Source of the DNA: Heliopora coerulea
Taxonomy: Eukaryota; Cnidaria; Anthozoa; Scleralcyonacea; Helioporidae
Length of the DNA: 64,000 nucleotides
Reading direction: 5' to 3'
NCBI GenBank assembly: GCA_030142905.1
Contig: JASJOG010000180.1
Span: 194,001 to 258,000, forward strand
A program made the position numbers and the translations under genes. This document shows positions 49,735 through 62,900 of the stretch, in pieces. The notes beneath the pieces are model-generated. The model searched no databases. It had not been told where the DNA came from and saw only the letters and a program-made list of their open reading frames with translations. The first letter of the stretch is position 1, and the number at the start of each line of letters is the position of its first letter.

Positions 49735-50451
49735 TTAAATGGGCATGCTGGCCAGTCTAAGGCGGGATGTAATACATTGCCCGCACAACCAGGTAATTGG
49801 ATATTTAAGAGAGCGCGTTATGTTACATTTACAGCAAATGGTTTTAAAAGTCCTAGGATTGTCAGAGTCATAAGTTGCTTCAAGCGAAGCGTGATAATAG
49901 CTTTTAAGAACAGATTTAAAAGAGTTCAGGTTGTTCCCGCTGAAGTCGTTCTCACAAGCCAATGCATTCCACGTTCTAATGGCACGAACAAAATATGATC
50001 TTTGATACGTTGATGTCTTACATTTGGGTACATTATACATGATTGCAGAATTAGCAAAGGATTTAGTGTACCTACCAGGTCTACGAACACTAGGTATAAG
50101 GCTAGGTTTTACCTCTACAAGGCCACGAGTAATCTTAAACAATAGAACAAGATCTAAAAATTCGTGCCAATAACAAATTGGAATTAGTGACAATGATTTT
50201 AGTCTAGACGCATAACTGACCGTGGTAGAGAAGGGCAAATTAAGAATAAATTTTGTTGCACTCCTCTGGACTAGTTCCAATCGCTGCATAAGGTCAACGG
50301 TTTGTGGAGACCATATCTGGGTAGCGTATCCCAGATGAGGGCGCACCAGTGTTAAATATATGGTCCGTCTAATAGAGTCACTTCGGATATATCGATATAT
50401 CGATACAGTTCTTTCACCCTGTGAGATGGCTGCGTTGTATTTCCATTGCAT
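49735..50451 (-). pseudogene. LINE (CR1/Jockey-like) reverse transcriptase C-terminal fragment
   Basis: A 238-codon minus-strand frame with TIYLTLVRPHLGYATQIWSP, LMQRLELVQRSATKFILNL and CYWHEFLDLVLLFKI. This is the usual post-RT C-terminal block of CR1/L2/Jockey-group non-LTR elements. The endonuclease and the YxDD-containing polymerase are missing, so the copy is 5'-truncated. It ends in a Cys-rich tail (CGQCITSR). Unit A has no counterpart between about 7690 and 8258. Confidence 0.8.
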
Positions 50452-52312
50452 ACATTGATTAAAAGTCTTTCAATTTCCAACAGTAGCTTCAAACTTTCTT
50501 GGTGAAAGGTAGTCACGGTTAGTCAGCTACACTGACTACCCGTTCATCAGTGAAATCTTCAAAATCTCGTAACCGTAGGTCGAGTGTCAGTCCATAAACA
50601 TGGCTGAACTTTCCATGAGCTGCTTTCAAACGAGTGAAGATAAGAAGCTACTTTCGTAACGCTTGGCATACACAGTATGATTCACCAATGCACATGTGAT
50701 TTCAGATAGCGCTGTTCCAGGTTCTGTTATCTACATATAGGCTCGTTAAATTTAAGAATGGCATCGTAGTCGCGCCAAGCAATGTGATCACAAATCGAAA
50801 CTCCTGAAACTCCTACGACATATCGGGAACACAATGAACCTTACAGGTGTGGTAAACATTGCGACTAACAGCCAATCAGCGTTAAGAAGGTTTAGGCTAT
50901 TTTGGTGGTTGGGGATTAGTTTTCCCGTTAAGGCAGTTTGAGTACGAAGTACTAAGGTTGTGTAGCATTATTTTAATGAGCTGATACGACCAAATTCGCA
51001 CTTGACATTGATACGAAAACGTTTATCACGATGTTAGTGTTTATCAACTGATGCTTAATCAAACACCAGGATATCCTGATTCATCAACAAATTAACATCC
51101 CTTAGTAAGTCAAAATGATGATGCGATTTCATCAAACCTACTTGTACACATAATATACTCTCATACTAAATAGAATGTTTTCGATGTGCCACAATCCACT
51201 GTCGTATCTGAGAAAATGGTGAAATTTTTCTCTAGAATTTAGAGTATATGGCCTGAAAGAGTGCGGGGCTCATAAGATATATATATATATATACCATGGT
51301 TTAATATCCCAGCTGCTTGTGGGGAGTAGCCGTGATATAAGATACTCCAAAAATTGTTCCTGATGTTTCAAGTATATGTGTGAAGAAAGATCCATAGTCT
51401 GCGCTCAAACTGCAGTTTTTGCTTGGAACAGAAGGCGACACATCAAAACTATAAAAACAGATGCTTTGTCTTTCGTATCAAATATATTCCAGTCCCAGGA
51501 ACTTTTTATTGCATTTGCTTAGCGTGATATGAGACACGCAGGTGTGACTGCCAGCGGTCCATTATCCCAATAAAACACAGCGATAAGTGGCTAGTATTTT
51601 ACGATAATTTGATATACTTAGACATTTTAACTCTCTCTCTGTTCTGAAAAATGCGAGGATGAAACATCGTTGGGAAATTTCCGTGAGGGTTTGGTTGTTA
51701 AGGCAGTGAATGGAAGAAAAGTTTAGACTTCGTAAAACAAAGGAACATGGAACGAATTTAAAAATTTGCATAAATTTCAAAGTGAAACCGAAGGAAAAGC
51801 ACTTTTTGAAATGGGAAGGTATAAAAGGCCAGCCACTTTCTACAGACGTGTGATAAAATGGCTTAGACTGGCTTTCTTTTTTGATATTGGATATTTTCTT
51901 TGATTTGAAACACGTAAGTGAGATTGTTTACTAGTTTGCATAACCAGTCAGTCGTTTAACGTATGAAAAAGTGTTGTGAAAGCAACAATGACTGCCTCTG
52001 TATGAGCTTTCATTTTCTCAGCTTGAAACCTGAAGGACTGTCTTCATCTTGCCTGTATGAACAAAAGAGTGGTTAAGTAACCAAAGTTTACACAAAGTTT
52101 TCTAGAGCATACAGATACGAACACTTACTTCAAAAGGAAAATATGGTAAGCTTGAAAACAGCTTTAATAAAAATTTCATAGAAAACACTTTGCGTTTTAA
52201 TTTGTACTATAGAATCAAGGGAAAAAGATTTGAAGACTTGTTGAAGGAAAGTTAATACGTATGATACGTGGTCGGCAAATTCACTTCTGTATTCCTTATT
52301 CAATCTATTTGG

Positions 52313-52532
52313 CAGTTTGATGTTTAGGAAACATGAGAGCTTGGATATATTGAAGTAGATGAACGATCTTCAAGCTCGATACTCAGAAAATGATATCTGA
52401 GCCCCAGACGGGGATCGAACCCGCAACCTTCTGATATCAGAAGGTTGCAATCAGAAGGTTGCGGGTTCGATCCCCGTCTGGGGCTCAGATATCATTTTCT
52501 GAGTATCGAGCTTGAAGATCGTTCATCTACTT
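52313..52532. mobile_element. Near-perfect fold-back SINE with 12-bp target duplication, C only
   Basis: CAATCTATTTGG at 52301-52312 is repeated at 52533-52544. Inside, 52351-52437 and 52448-52534 are inverse copies, each with a tRNA B-box (GGTTCGATCCCCGTCTGGGG and inverse). The left end (GCTTGGATATATTGAAG) matches the B element at 30019-30327, so they are one family. Confidence 0.78.
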
Positions 52533-52544
52533 CAATCTATTTGG

Positions 52545-54058
52545 TTGGGTTCTACATATGCCTGAAATATAGAGGCCTAAATAAGCAGAGTTACTTTTCT
52601 CCTTTTATTCAAGATCAAATACTTCGTTACAAGTTACCGCTTACGTAACAATGAAGGGGTTTGTTCTTGTTTGTGCGCTTTAACGAGAGTGAAGTTTAGT
52701 TGGTTTAAAATAAAACCTTTGCAATATAAACAGTCATATATATGTATGTTGACGCCTTTACATCAATTACATGATACCGTAGCATCTGTGAGTGTTCACT
52801 TTTCAACAATGTCTCTGACAATCGATCTACTCCGTGGCGACGGCATCATCCGTCAATGGTATTTCTTTGTATACAATTTACATATGAGTCTAGAGTTCGT
52901 TTAGAGTCACATTTATCGAGTTCGCTAACATACTTGAAGCTTAAAAGTGTAGAAAGAATCAGGAGCCACAAGACCTTAGGTTTGCCTCAAAGACCCAACA
53001 AAAACGATGGAGTACATTACGTTTATTTTTCTGTACTAGCTTAGTCTAACAAACGGTTTCGAGTCCAATTAAACTAACGTTGGACAAGAACAATGAATGA
53101 GAATTCAGAAAGCTCTCGAATAAGAAGGGTAACAGTTCTATCAGGTTTTAGCTGATGGTACATGTGTATTCACAGAAAATGAAGATTTGTGTTTTATTTT
53201 GTCATTTATAGAAAAAATTATTTATTTTACATCATGCAGCAGTGCTTGAATCACAGGACTTAAAATCGGACAGAAAAACTGGAGATACAGTTAAAGGTCA
53301 TGATGTAATTACGATTGTTTCGTGTGAAATTATCTACTTGACACAGCTTCTTAAAATTAAAAAGAGCTTGTCCTTCGTCGGCAAAGATGAATGTTGCGAT
53401 GTTTGCATTAAGGTAGATGATGTATTGTATACTTGACATTTTCATGGCTGAGATCAAAGCCCACGAACGCGACAAGTGTTTTAGACAAGGCATCTCTAAT
53501 TTTAACACGATGGCCAAGGATTTTGGCCTGCTATTTTACGATTACACAGCAAACTTTGAGAGAGCGGACGAGTATTTTATCCATTTTGAATCAAGTATCG
53601 TGGCGGAACGTATTAGTCCACGGACCGAAGTTTAAAAGCGGCGTACAAAAAATTATTGTCGTTCACACCGAGCTCATGCTTTTGAAGCAAAACAGCCAAT
53701 TGCATCTTCAAATTTTGGGAAAGTTTTGTGCCTTAAGTCAAATGTTACCGTGCGAGTCATCTTCCAGTCACGAAGCCTTCCCCGAAAAGACTCCGAAGCT
53801 TTTATGACCGAGTGCGAGATGCGGAGTTGGTGACCTTGTCCATCTGACTCGATCTCCAGTGTATCATAGACCTTCGATCAGGAGAACGGAAAAACTAATC
53901 TGTTGAGTTCTTTCCTACAAATCGCTGATAATCGGTGATTTTAGGGTCAGTTGACCATTAGCATCATTTTCGATGAAATCGACTAACATTTTCCACACTA
54001 CGAAAACTTAAGGTAAATACTTTTCCTAACGGACTGAGCAAACGAGGTTAATAAGAAT
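52545..54058. other. Unit C upstream of gene, partly non-homologous to A and B
   Basis: The telomere-like arrays of A and B are missing here. Between about 53290 and 54050 the sequence does not match A or B. Two frames of 60-72 codons occur (53242-53436, 53417-53635); the second starts near MAEIKAHERDKCF. They overlap each other and have no recognisable motif, so they are not called genes. Confidence 0.4.
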
Positions 54059-54407
54059 TTGATCTGGAACGTCGGTCTGGTCAGTCAAATCTTACAAGTG
54101 GTAATTAAGACACTGGATAACCTGGGAAAAAGAATTTCCGGAGTCTTCATGTATTTGATAAGTTACACGGAAGATGTTCGACAGATGTCGGTTAGATCTA
54201 CACTATCCATATGTAAGACATGTGAGATATGTGAGATGAGATCTGACCAAATTGTTCATCAGAATTTAAAACTTCCGAAATTCGCTAATATTATAATCCA
54301 ACTGTGAACAATCACCTCCTTTTTACTTTTGAATTTAGTCAAGAAATATGTTCGTGCTGCGCAAGTTGTGTCAGCTACATCCAGAGTTGAAATAATCCAT
54401 TGAAGAA

Positions 54408-54594
54408 ATGGCCAACTATATCGAGTCAAACGTAGTAGCAAGACCACACCGACGGTCTAAAAGACGTGGAAAGCAACCCGACAAGCTCTCCGTGAGGCTG
54501 TTTTTACTCGATCCGCAAGACGATGCAACGAATGTCAACTCTAGGAAAGAAGCTGAAAGGCTGAGAAAAAACGGCTATGGCCCTCCACCAACTG
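54408..54594 (+). CDS. LRR gene C exon 1
   Basis: MANYIESNVVARPHRRSKRR and onward, with three codons fewer than A near the DATNVNSRKEAE segment. Donor G|GTAAAG in phase 1. Confidence 0.72.
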
Positions 54595-55845
54595 GTAAAG
54601 CCTGTCTTTTGTAAAAGAGAATGAAAAGAGAGAAAAAAGAAGGGAAGGGAAAGAAAGGGAGTTGGAAGAGATTGGGAGAGATATAGGCTGCCTGACAGAT
54701 GGAATGATACATAAAGACAAAGAGACAAAGAGACAAACAAAGAAACTTTCGTGTTTCAGAATCTTATAATTCAAGAACCATCCGTGACCAATTGCGAAAA
54801 ATGCAATTCTTGGAGCTACAGCGGGGAATAGAACCAGCGATTTTGAGAATCTAGTGCATAAATGACAAATAGTCATTGAATATACACGTGACTTCACTAG
54901 GCTGCATTTCATGTAGCCAAAAACAAAGATCTCTGGCGTGGAGTTAGGCAACGTGTTGGAGTAACTTCGTCTGATTATTTTGCTTGGCAAATTTATGTTG
55001 GCCGTAATGAAAAAGAAGCGGCAATATCTCAGCAAAGATGAGCTTTATGGCGTTTATTGTAAGTTACACAAAAGTGGGCAGCGAAACTGAGTTCTTTCAT
55101 TATCAGCTAACGAGTCAGGCTTGGCTGCTTAGTGTCCTAAAGTTTATAAAAAAAATTTTTTTTAGGGTGGGGTAAATCATGTTACTGGCGTGCATAGAGC
55201 GACATCCCACGTATCTCCGGCTTGAGGTTCACATGAAATGCACCCTGGTCACTTCATCTGCTTTAGCACAACTTATAACGAGGCTCTTGCCAACGGCCTT
55301 CGTGGTTCACTTGGATCTGCAATGCGCTAGTTTCGTACGGTAGGAAATTCGTTTCGCAGCAGGAAGTCGAAGTCTTGCATTTTTTTGCAACTGATCCAGA
55401 TTGGGTCTTAAAATTCATCATTCTGACCCTTGCAAATTTCTCTCACCTACGACAGTAAGGCTGACAAGCTGAACGACATGCATCAGACAGACAGACAGTA
55501 AAAATGACAGATGTGGAAAAACGTGAGCAAGTTCAGGTTTCCGTGCAGACGCCAGAGGTTGCACTTGCTTAAAATAGATAAAGAAATTGCCGGTAACGTT
55601 GTATGTTGAATCACTGGTTGATCTTGCTTCAAACGTCTGTCTGTCTGTCTGTCTGTCTGACAAAGTAAAAACTAACCATACTGAAGATCTTGAATGGCGA
55701 AAAATAGCTCGAAAAAACCTCTCTTCCAAAACGATTCTTTATCATTTTCTAACGCTCAAGGCGGCGATTAAAGCTGAAGATTAACCGATTAAATCTTTAT
55801 CTTAGAACAAATATTAATGCCCAGTGAAGTACACGCAATAACCCC

Positions 55846-56067
55846 ATGATAGGTAAAAAGCTTCTTAGCCCATCACCTTTCAGTGTCTTAACTCATCTTA
55901 CTGAAACTGGCCACATTGGATCACTCAACAACTTCAAAATCCTATCCTCCTGTTCTTCTGCCTCTGAACTTTTGGTAAGAGAAAGTCTTATTGTTTCCTT
56001 GAATGCCAATCTAAACTCTGTTCCTCTCTGTCTCTTTTTTAACCACTGTATATATTTCCTTATCTAA
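55846..56067 (+). pseudogene. Penelope GIY-YIG C-terminal tail fragment
   Basis: FSVLTHLTETGHIGSLNNFK, then ILSSCSSASELLVRESLI and SLNANLNSVPLCLF. It parallels the end of the 18092-18604 frame (SILSHHRDTGH, FKILSSC, LLLRESLL, PSLNANI). The catalytic N-terminal half is absent. Confidence 0.7.
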
Positions 56068-56143
56068 TACATCTAGTAACATAACACCAAACTTTATATT
56101 TTTAACCTTGTAAATACGTCACTTGTTTAATTTATTCATAAAT

Positions 56144-56171
56144 CTAATGATGTTGCGAGACGCAACGAAAC
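56144..56171 (+). ncRNA. Degenerate hammerhead ribozyme core
   Basis: CTAATGA, a stem-loop pairing GTTGCG with CGCAAC around AGA, then GAAAC. The invariant G of CUGAUGA is A here, so self-cleavage is probably lost. Confidence 0.55.
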
Positions 56172-56311
56172 ATTAATTCTGTTAATAAACTTATTTCTTT
56201 CATAAATCATGACCTTATTGCGTGTACTTTGGTGGGCATTAATATTTCTTCTAAGATTGAGATTCCCGCCTGGTTTCTCGCTCGCGACGATTAATTCTTT
56301 GATATTTTTAG

Positions 56312-56553
56312 GATTTCTCAAGAAAGATAACAAGGTTGAATTTCCCATTTCAATGACAACGGAAGAGTTTAAGAACAAACTTGTGGAAATTTACCCAAAG
56401 CTTAAGGACAGACAATTTCTGCTGATGAAAGCAAATGAAAGTAACTCTTTAGAGCGTTTGAACCTTGCACCTTCCCACTACAATGCAGAAGACATTTATC
56501 ACAGCAACCTCGGGCGAGGGAGACTCTACATTCAAAGTGTCAATGAGTTGGAG
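56312..56553 (+). CDS. LRR gene C exon 2
   Basis: 242 nt. Begins GATTTCTC after TTTTTAG, so the junction residue is Gly rather than Glu. Continues FLKKDNKVEFPISM to GRGRLYIQSVNELE. The acceptor lies only 11 nt after the right target duplication of the Penelope fragment. Confidence 0.75.
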
Positions 56554-56704
56554 GTGATGATTTCTAAATTTTTTTTTAACATAAGGTTAATATTTTGTGA
56601 TTGGAAGGTTATTTGTTTCATTCACTCCAAAATCATACCAGATTAATTCCTTAGAGGCCACAGTGGTCTTAGGTTTTGAGTGCATTCATTCTTCCGACGT
56701 ATGT

Positions 56705-56945
56705 TGGAAATGTGGGAACTTGGAAATATCTTACATGATCGGTGAACGTCCGTTAAGCTCTAACCTCAGGAAAACGATTTCTGAGCCCCAGACGAGGAAC
56801 GAACCCCGAACCTTCTGATAACCGCTCAATGGGTAAAGTGTCTCACCAGTCATCAGAACGTTGTGGGTTCGATCCCCGTCCAGGGACTAAGAAATCGTTC
56901 TTCTGAGAATAGAGCTTGACAAACGTTCATCTGTCATCCATGATT
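56705..56945. repeat. Fold-back tRNA-derived SINE in intron 2 (C)
   Basis: GTTGTGGGTTCGATCCCCGT and its upstream inverse, at the same place as in A and B. Confidence 0.7.
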
Positions 56946-57117
56946 CTGTTTTGTAATTAAAGGAATTTGAAGTCCTAAAAAATAAGCTTTAATGTGTTGT
57001 CTATTGCAACAACATCCTGGAAATGTTTTTTTTCTTTTTTTCTTTCTGAAACTAACCGCTCAATTTCAAAACATTAAAGGCTAAAAACTTACTCAACAAA
57101 AAATCTTTTTCTACCAG

Positions 57118-58203
57118 AATTTTCAAACAGCAAATGGAGCTTCTCCACCGAAGAGAATACGAACTACAGTCACACCAGAAGATCCATCAAGTGTCAGTAG
57201 TGCGCCAGTTTATCGAGGTATTCTACCAAAACCTGATTCACAATTAATCACAGGGGGTCGTTCAGTTTCCCTAGCTGTAGTAGGAAATTCAGCAACATCA
57301 GTCGTTAGTCCCATGGCTGCGAACAGCCATCTGCAAGAGCAAAGACCTACACGTAATGAAACAGAATTTTCTGGTACTCCCATAGCATCTCTGTCAACTG
57401 GAACACCACAGTATACTTCAGGAATGTAGCGCTTGTTTCAAAACTACCCAAGTAGCAGCCACACAACAACACCATCACTTCTGAATAGTAACTCACAGAA
57501 TACCAATTTGACTGAGGCTTCGTTAACTAACTGCTTTGATCCACAACAACTAACAATTCAACAAAGACGTGAGCAGCCGGCGTCCAATATTCCAAATTGT
57601 CGGTCATCACCCACACTTTTAGAAGCATCCCTCAGTAGAATAACGACCTCTTCCAGATCATCACTGAATGGTACTTCACAAATTGTGCTTTCAATGCCAA
57701 GTTCAATCGTCAACACACAGTGTACCGGAAGTATTGACTTGGCAAACACCAGCGGTCTGCGAAATGTGACTGTTCCACATGTAGCACCATACCTCAGTGA
57801 ACCAACGACCTCCTTCACACCATCAGGGAGTAGTATTTCAATGCCAAGTTCAATCGTCAACACAAGGTATACTGGAAGTATTGACTTGGCAAACGCCAGC
57901 GCTCTACGAAATGTGACTGTTCCTCCATTTACAATAGAACGGTCAGTTAACTCACAGCAGCAAAGTATTGGACTCTTAAGTTCTGCAAGTCCTGGATCAT
58001 CATCACTTCAATACGAACTGCCCAGAAACACCACTTCGTCATTACCTTCTTCAGCACCTAACGCTCTACATCAAACAAATGTGAATGGTGGTTCGCCCTT
58101 AAATGCCTTAGCCGAAGCCACAGTGGAACGAGGTCCAATTAGCCAAGAAGAACAATCGGCAAGTGATGCCTTTGATGTAGACGAGGCTGATTCAAATTTA
58201 CAG
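57118..58203 (+). CDS. LRR gene C exon 3 (longest linker, contains TAG)
   Basis: 1086 nt, phase 0 to 0, acceptor CTACCAG, donor CAG|GTAAGC. The TAG at 57427-57429 interrupts the frame. A segment encoding MPSSIVNT, YTGSIDLAN and LRNVTVP occurs twice (about 57690-57770 and 57840-57925), where A has one copy. Confidence 0.7.
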
Positions 58204-59044
58204 GTAAGCAAGAGGTATCCAGAGAGAGAAACTTTGAGAAGCCTGAAAACCAAATTTTTCAATATTTCAGAGGACAAATAGATATTGCTATCAAAGGAAT
58301 TTAACTGGTAACTTCAGCGATTCCCTTAACGTTTAATGTAAACAAAAACTTATTTTGCCGTATTTAGTAATCTAAAATGCTTCGGAAACAAGGTCACCAG
58401 TTCAATCTGTCTTTGATACACTACTTTTGCCAAATGCAGTGGACGTTTCAAATAAATTGGTATGCTGAAAATGAGATAAGGCGATAACAGGATTAATGCG
58501 TCGACAATCAGGAAATGTAATACCTAAGGAAGTCCATTTGTCTTTTTCCGCGCGGAATTGTTGACAATGATCTGGTGTATCACTAGTAAATTTGCATGAA
58601 GAATTTTAATGGTGTCATGATTACATGGGAAAATTTTATTCCGGGCTGAAATTCATGCCGAATGACCGGGATTTAGTTACCTGATTCCCTGCTTTCTCAA
58701 ACTTTATCGCCATATTTACAGTGTCGTTTTTAAAGGATTTTCACTGGGAGGCTAACGGAAAAATTTTAGTCAAATGTAGTAAACCAGTTTTAGAATCATC
58801 CTCAGAGGTATACATGAAAACAAATTTTTCATGATAATCTGACAATGCCGAAGTTAACTGAAAAATGTAAACTCGAGCGGTATTATGTCAGATTATTATG
58901 GGAAATTTCTGTTCATGTATATCTCTGAGAATGTTTCTGAAATGGAATCGAGACGGTGCACATCCTCTCATGGATAAGTGTTAAGTTGTTGCGAGAATAT
59001 CTCGTGCACTTAAATTGGATAAAAACTCGCCTCCAATCACCATG

Positions 59045-59116
59045 GACTCGATAGCTCATCAGGTAGAGCGGCGGACCGGTATCGCGAAGGTGCGAGTTCA
59101 AATCCAACTCGAGTCA
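59045..59116 (+). pseudogene. tRNA-like SINE head (C intron 3)
   Basis: 72 nt with intact acceptor (GACTCGA/TCGAGTC) and D (GCTC/GAGC) stems, but a poor anticodon stem and a degraded T arm (GAGTTCAAATCCAACTC). Confidence 0.5.
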
Positions 59117-59743
59117 ACATTTTTCACTTGACTTCGGTAGTGTCAGATTATCATAAAAAAATTCTGTTCATAGTAACCCGATATTGAAGCCTATAGCAGT
59201 AAGTCAACCGAAGTGTCTTAGGAACAAGTGTGGGAATGGTGGACGAGCGTAAAAACTTTTGATTTTCATATTCTCTGAGATAAAAAAGTCTCGTCAAAAA
59301 CACCTTTATTACGAAAAAATGTCATTATTTTCACACCATTAAATCAAGATAAAATCTTTTTGTTTGTAAGTATTGGCAGGTGGCTTTGACAATCGTCTTT
59401 CTTTGTTTTTAAAAAATAATACAATGGCGAGCCTGGGGTCATACCAAGCAGTTGACCATCCCATTCCAAGCTATGATCAATCATTCACTTATAATATTTC
59501 ATCAATTTACCGCTTTTTTTCCTTGTAAATATGGAAAAAGGTAAAGGAAAATTGTTTTTCGGGGACAGTAATATGGTGACTGGACGAGATTTACCTCCCC
59601 AAAGATATACTTTTAAAAAAAAGCTTTGTATATTTATCAATATCTTGTCCTCCCTTACCAAGTGTTATTTCTGAGATCGCACTGTACAGAGTAGTGGACC
59701 TAACAAAAGTAAACTTTATGAGACCTGCCAACGTCTTTTTCAG

Positions 59744-59780
59744 GAAAAATTGAACACCACATGTAGAAGACCAGATGACT
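59744..59780 (+). CDS. LRR gene C exon 4 (37-nt microexon)
   Basis: EKLNTTCRRPDD plus one base, CTTTTTCAG to GTAAGT. Length is kept exactly. Confidence 0.75.
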
Positions 59781-59925
59781 GTAAGTAAAAATTCTTGGAA
59801 TCGTTACGTAATACACACTACCTCACATAATATCTGAGTAAAAATTTGGTGTGGTAAAATAGGAATCTTTTCTTGAGTTCTCGTAATTGTTGCTACAAGA
59901 TATCTTTCATTTGTTTTGTCTCTAG

Positions 59926-62900
59926 TTGATCTCGATGCATTCGTTGACGATTGCAGAAAATCTGGACACTTGCAGATATCTCCAAAGGTTTTAAAAAATA
60001 GCAGCCTCTTGCAACATCTTCAAGTGCCCAACAGTACATTTTATTCGATCACGGTTCACAGGCTCTGTAAGATCGATGATGTACTTAAACGATTTCCTCT
60101 TCCCTCGACGTTAAAGGTCTTAAATATCAAAGAAAACTGCCTAGACGATAATGACATAAGAAGCATGGTTGATCATGTTTTTTTAAAGTTGAACAACTTA
60201 GAAGAACTAGATTTATCCAACACTTCATTCCTAAGCAGTAAACTTTTTATGTTTGTTCCTGCGTTAGTCAACTGTAGAGGCCTTAAACGCTTGTGTTTGT
60301 GTAATAATTATTTAGGGAAGCAAGATGCAGCGTTTTTACATGCAGTATTACCATCAATCACTAGTCTTGAAATCTTAAACTTGTCTGAAAATTACCTCTC
60401 GGACGAAGACGTGAGAAAGATACTTTCTTCTCTAGTTCAGTTAGAGCACCTGAAAGTCTTAGACCTATCAAGCAACTCTTTGTGCGAAACTAACGCAGCA
60501 CTTAATAGCCTGAAGTTCCTTAAGTCGATAGAGAAACTTGATCTTTCGTTCAATTATACAGGCAACTTTTTACTTGATGTAGAGAACATTGACCAATTAA
60601 CGTTTCTTTTGAACTTGAAGGTTCTTTCTTTGTCATCAAATACCATGATTCAGGAAAACTTCAGCTGTTTCGGTGTACTTTTTTCCCTATGCACATCTCT
60701 TGAAGAACTAACACTTGACTCTAATCACATTGGTAACTCCATATGGTTGTTATGTTCATTAGCAAGGGCAGCCAGCAGTTTAAAGAAACTTAGTTTAGCT
60801 AACACTGGAATTGATGAAGCAGCAACTGAAGGCTTGCGTTGTTTGTTGAAGAAGTTAGGGCGACTTGAAGTGCTGAATTTAAGCTCCAACAATTTATTGA
60901 GTACAGATTTACAACATTTAAAGTCTTCTTTATCAAATTTAACACATTTAAAAGTGCTTGACGTTAGTGATAATCGAAGATGTTTGTCAACTTCATCTGT
61001 ACTAGAGCATGTTTTACCTTTCCTGAAGTCATTAGAAGAGTTAAATTTGAGGAATACTGGCTTAGATGATGATGGACTGAGGACAGCCTGTCCAGCAATT
61101 GCTTCGTTATTATGTCTAAAACGGCTGGACTTAAGTAACAACATGATTGGTTGCAAAGGTGCCGACGCACTTGCTGAAGCGCTTTCAAAGCTCTTGTACC
61201 TGGAAAAACTGGATATGAGTAGAACTGGGATACGTGAAGACGCAATGAGCACTGTGCTTCATGCAGTTAATTCACCGAAGCATTTAAAATCACTGAGTTT
61301 ATGTAACAATAAGATAGGATCTATCGGTGTAACAGCTTTGGAAAATACCGTGATCTCACTGCAATTATTAGAGGAGCTGAATTTAAGAGGATCTGGCCTT
61401 GATGACAGTGCGACGAAAACACTCTTTCGTAGATGCAGTTCGTTAAAGAATTTAAAGAAACTGACCCTTGGTAAAAATAAAATGGACACGAGCGGAGCAT
61501 CGGCCCTTGCTCGCACCCTTCAATCAACGCGTTTGATGGAAGAACTGGATTTGAAAAGTTGTTTTCACAACAATGAATGTCTTAAAGTCGTTTTTCGTTC
61601 TTTCTTGTCTCTAAGTTGTTTGAAAAAGCTTAACCTTAGCCATATTAAGATAATTCCTCCTGGTGCAGCGGCTTTAGCTAGCGTGTTACCATCACTACAG
61701 TCACTGGAAGATCTACGCCTTTGCGACACATGTATTGACTCAGGTTGTTTTCAAACGCTGTGTGCTACAATGGGCTCATTAAAGTATTTAAAGAAACTTA
61801 ATCTTGGTCGCAATAAGATAGGTTCAGCTGGCGCTGCAGCTTTAGCTAACGTATTACCATCACTCCAGTTGTTGGAAAAACTAGGATTGTACGGCAATGA
61901 TCTTGATAAAGATAGTGCTCAAACACTGTGCACTACAATGGGTTCATTAAAGTATTTGAAGAAACTTGATCTTGGTTTCAATAAAATAGGTCCAACTGGA
62001 GTTGCAGCCTTAGCTTGCGTATTACCATCACTTCAGTTGTTGGAAGAACTAAATTTGTGCCGTATTGGTTTTGATGAAGATAGTGCTGAAACACTGTGTG
62101 CTGCGATAGGTTCATTAAAGTATTTAAAGAAACTTGATCTTAGTTACAATGAGATAGATTTAACTGGCACTGAAGCTTTAGCTAGCGTATTACCATCACT
62201 TCAGTTGTTGAAAGAACTAAATTTGAGGGACATTTTTCTTGATGAAGATAGTACTCAAACACTGTGTGCTGCAATGGGCTCATTAAAGTATTTAAAGAAA
62301 CTTGATCTTAGTTACAATGTGATAGGTTCAACTGGTGCTGCAGCTTTAGCTAGCGTATTACCATCACTTCAGTTGTTGGAAGAACTAAATTTGTGCGACA
62401 TTGGTCTTGATGAAGATAGTGCTCAAACACTGTGTGCTGCAATGGGCTCATTAAAGTATTTAAAGAAACTTGATCTTAGTGACAATGAGATAAGTTCAAC
62501 TTGGGCTGCAGCTTTAGCTAGTGTATTACCATCACTTCAGTTGTTGGAAGAACTAAATTTGTGCAAAATTGGTCTTGATGAAGATAGTGCTCAAACACTG
62601 TGTTCTGCAATGGGTTCATTAAAGTATTTAAAGAAACTTAATCTTCGTGGCAATATGATAGATTCAACTGACGCTGCAGCTTTGGCTAGCGTATTACCAT
62701 CACTTCAGTTGTTGGAAGAACTAAATTTGTGCGACATTGGTCTTGATGAAGATAGTGCTCAAACACTGTGTGCTGCAATGGGCTCATTAAAGTATTTAAA
62801 GAAACTTGATCTTGGTTACAATAAGATAGGTTCAACTGGCGCTGCAGCTTTAGCTAGCGTATTACCATCACTTCAGTTGTTGGAAGAACTAGAATTGGAA

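Larger units (their letters stand above)
55799..56287 (+). mobile_element. Penelope-like fragment abutting the exon 2 acceptor of gene C
   Basis: Bounded by a 13-bp duplication (CGATTAAATCTTT at 55786-55798, CGATTAATTCTTT at 56288-56300; one mismatch). Ends are inverted copies of about 40 bp (AATATTAATGCCCA, then AAGTACACGCAATAA). It contains a GIY-YIG tail frame at about 55846-56067 and a hammerhead-like core at 56144-56171. A and B have no insertion here. Confidence 0.8.

Noticed and set aside
53242..53807. Three overlapping frames of 64-124 codons in unit C
   Set aside because: They overlap each other in different frames and have no motif, homologue in A or B, or clear splice context.
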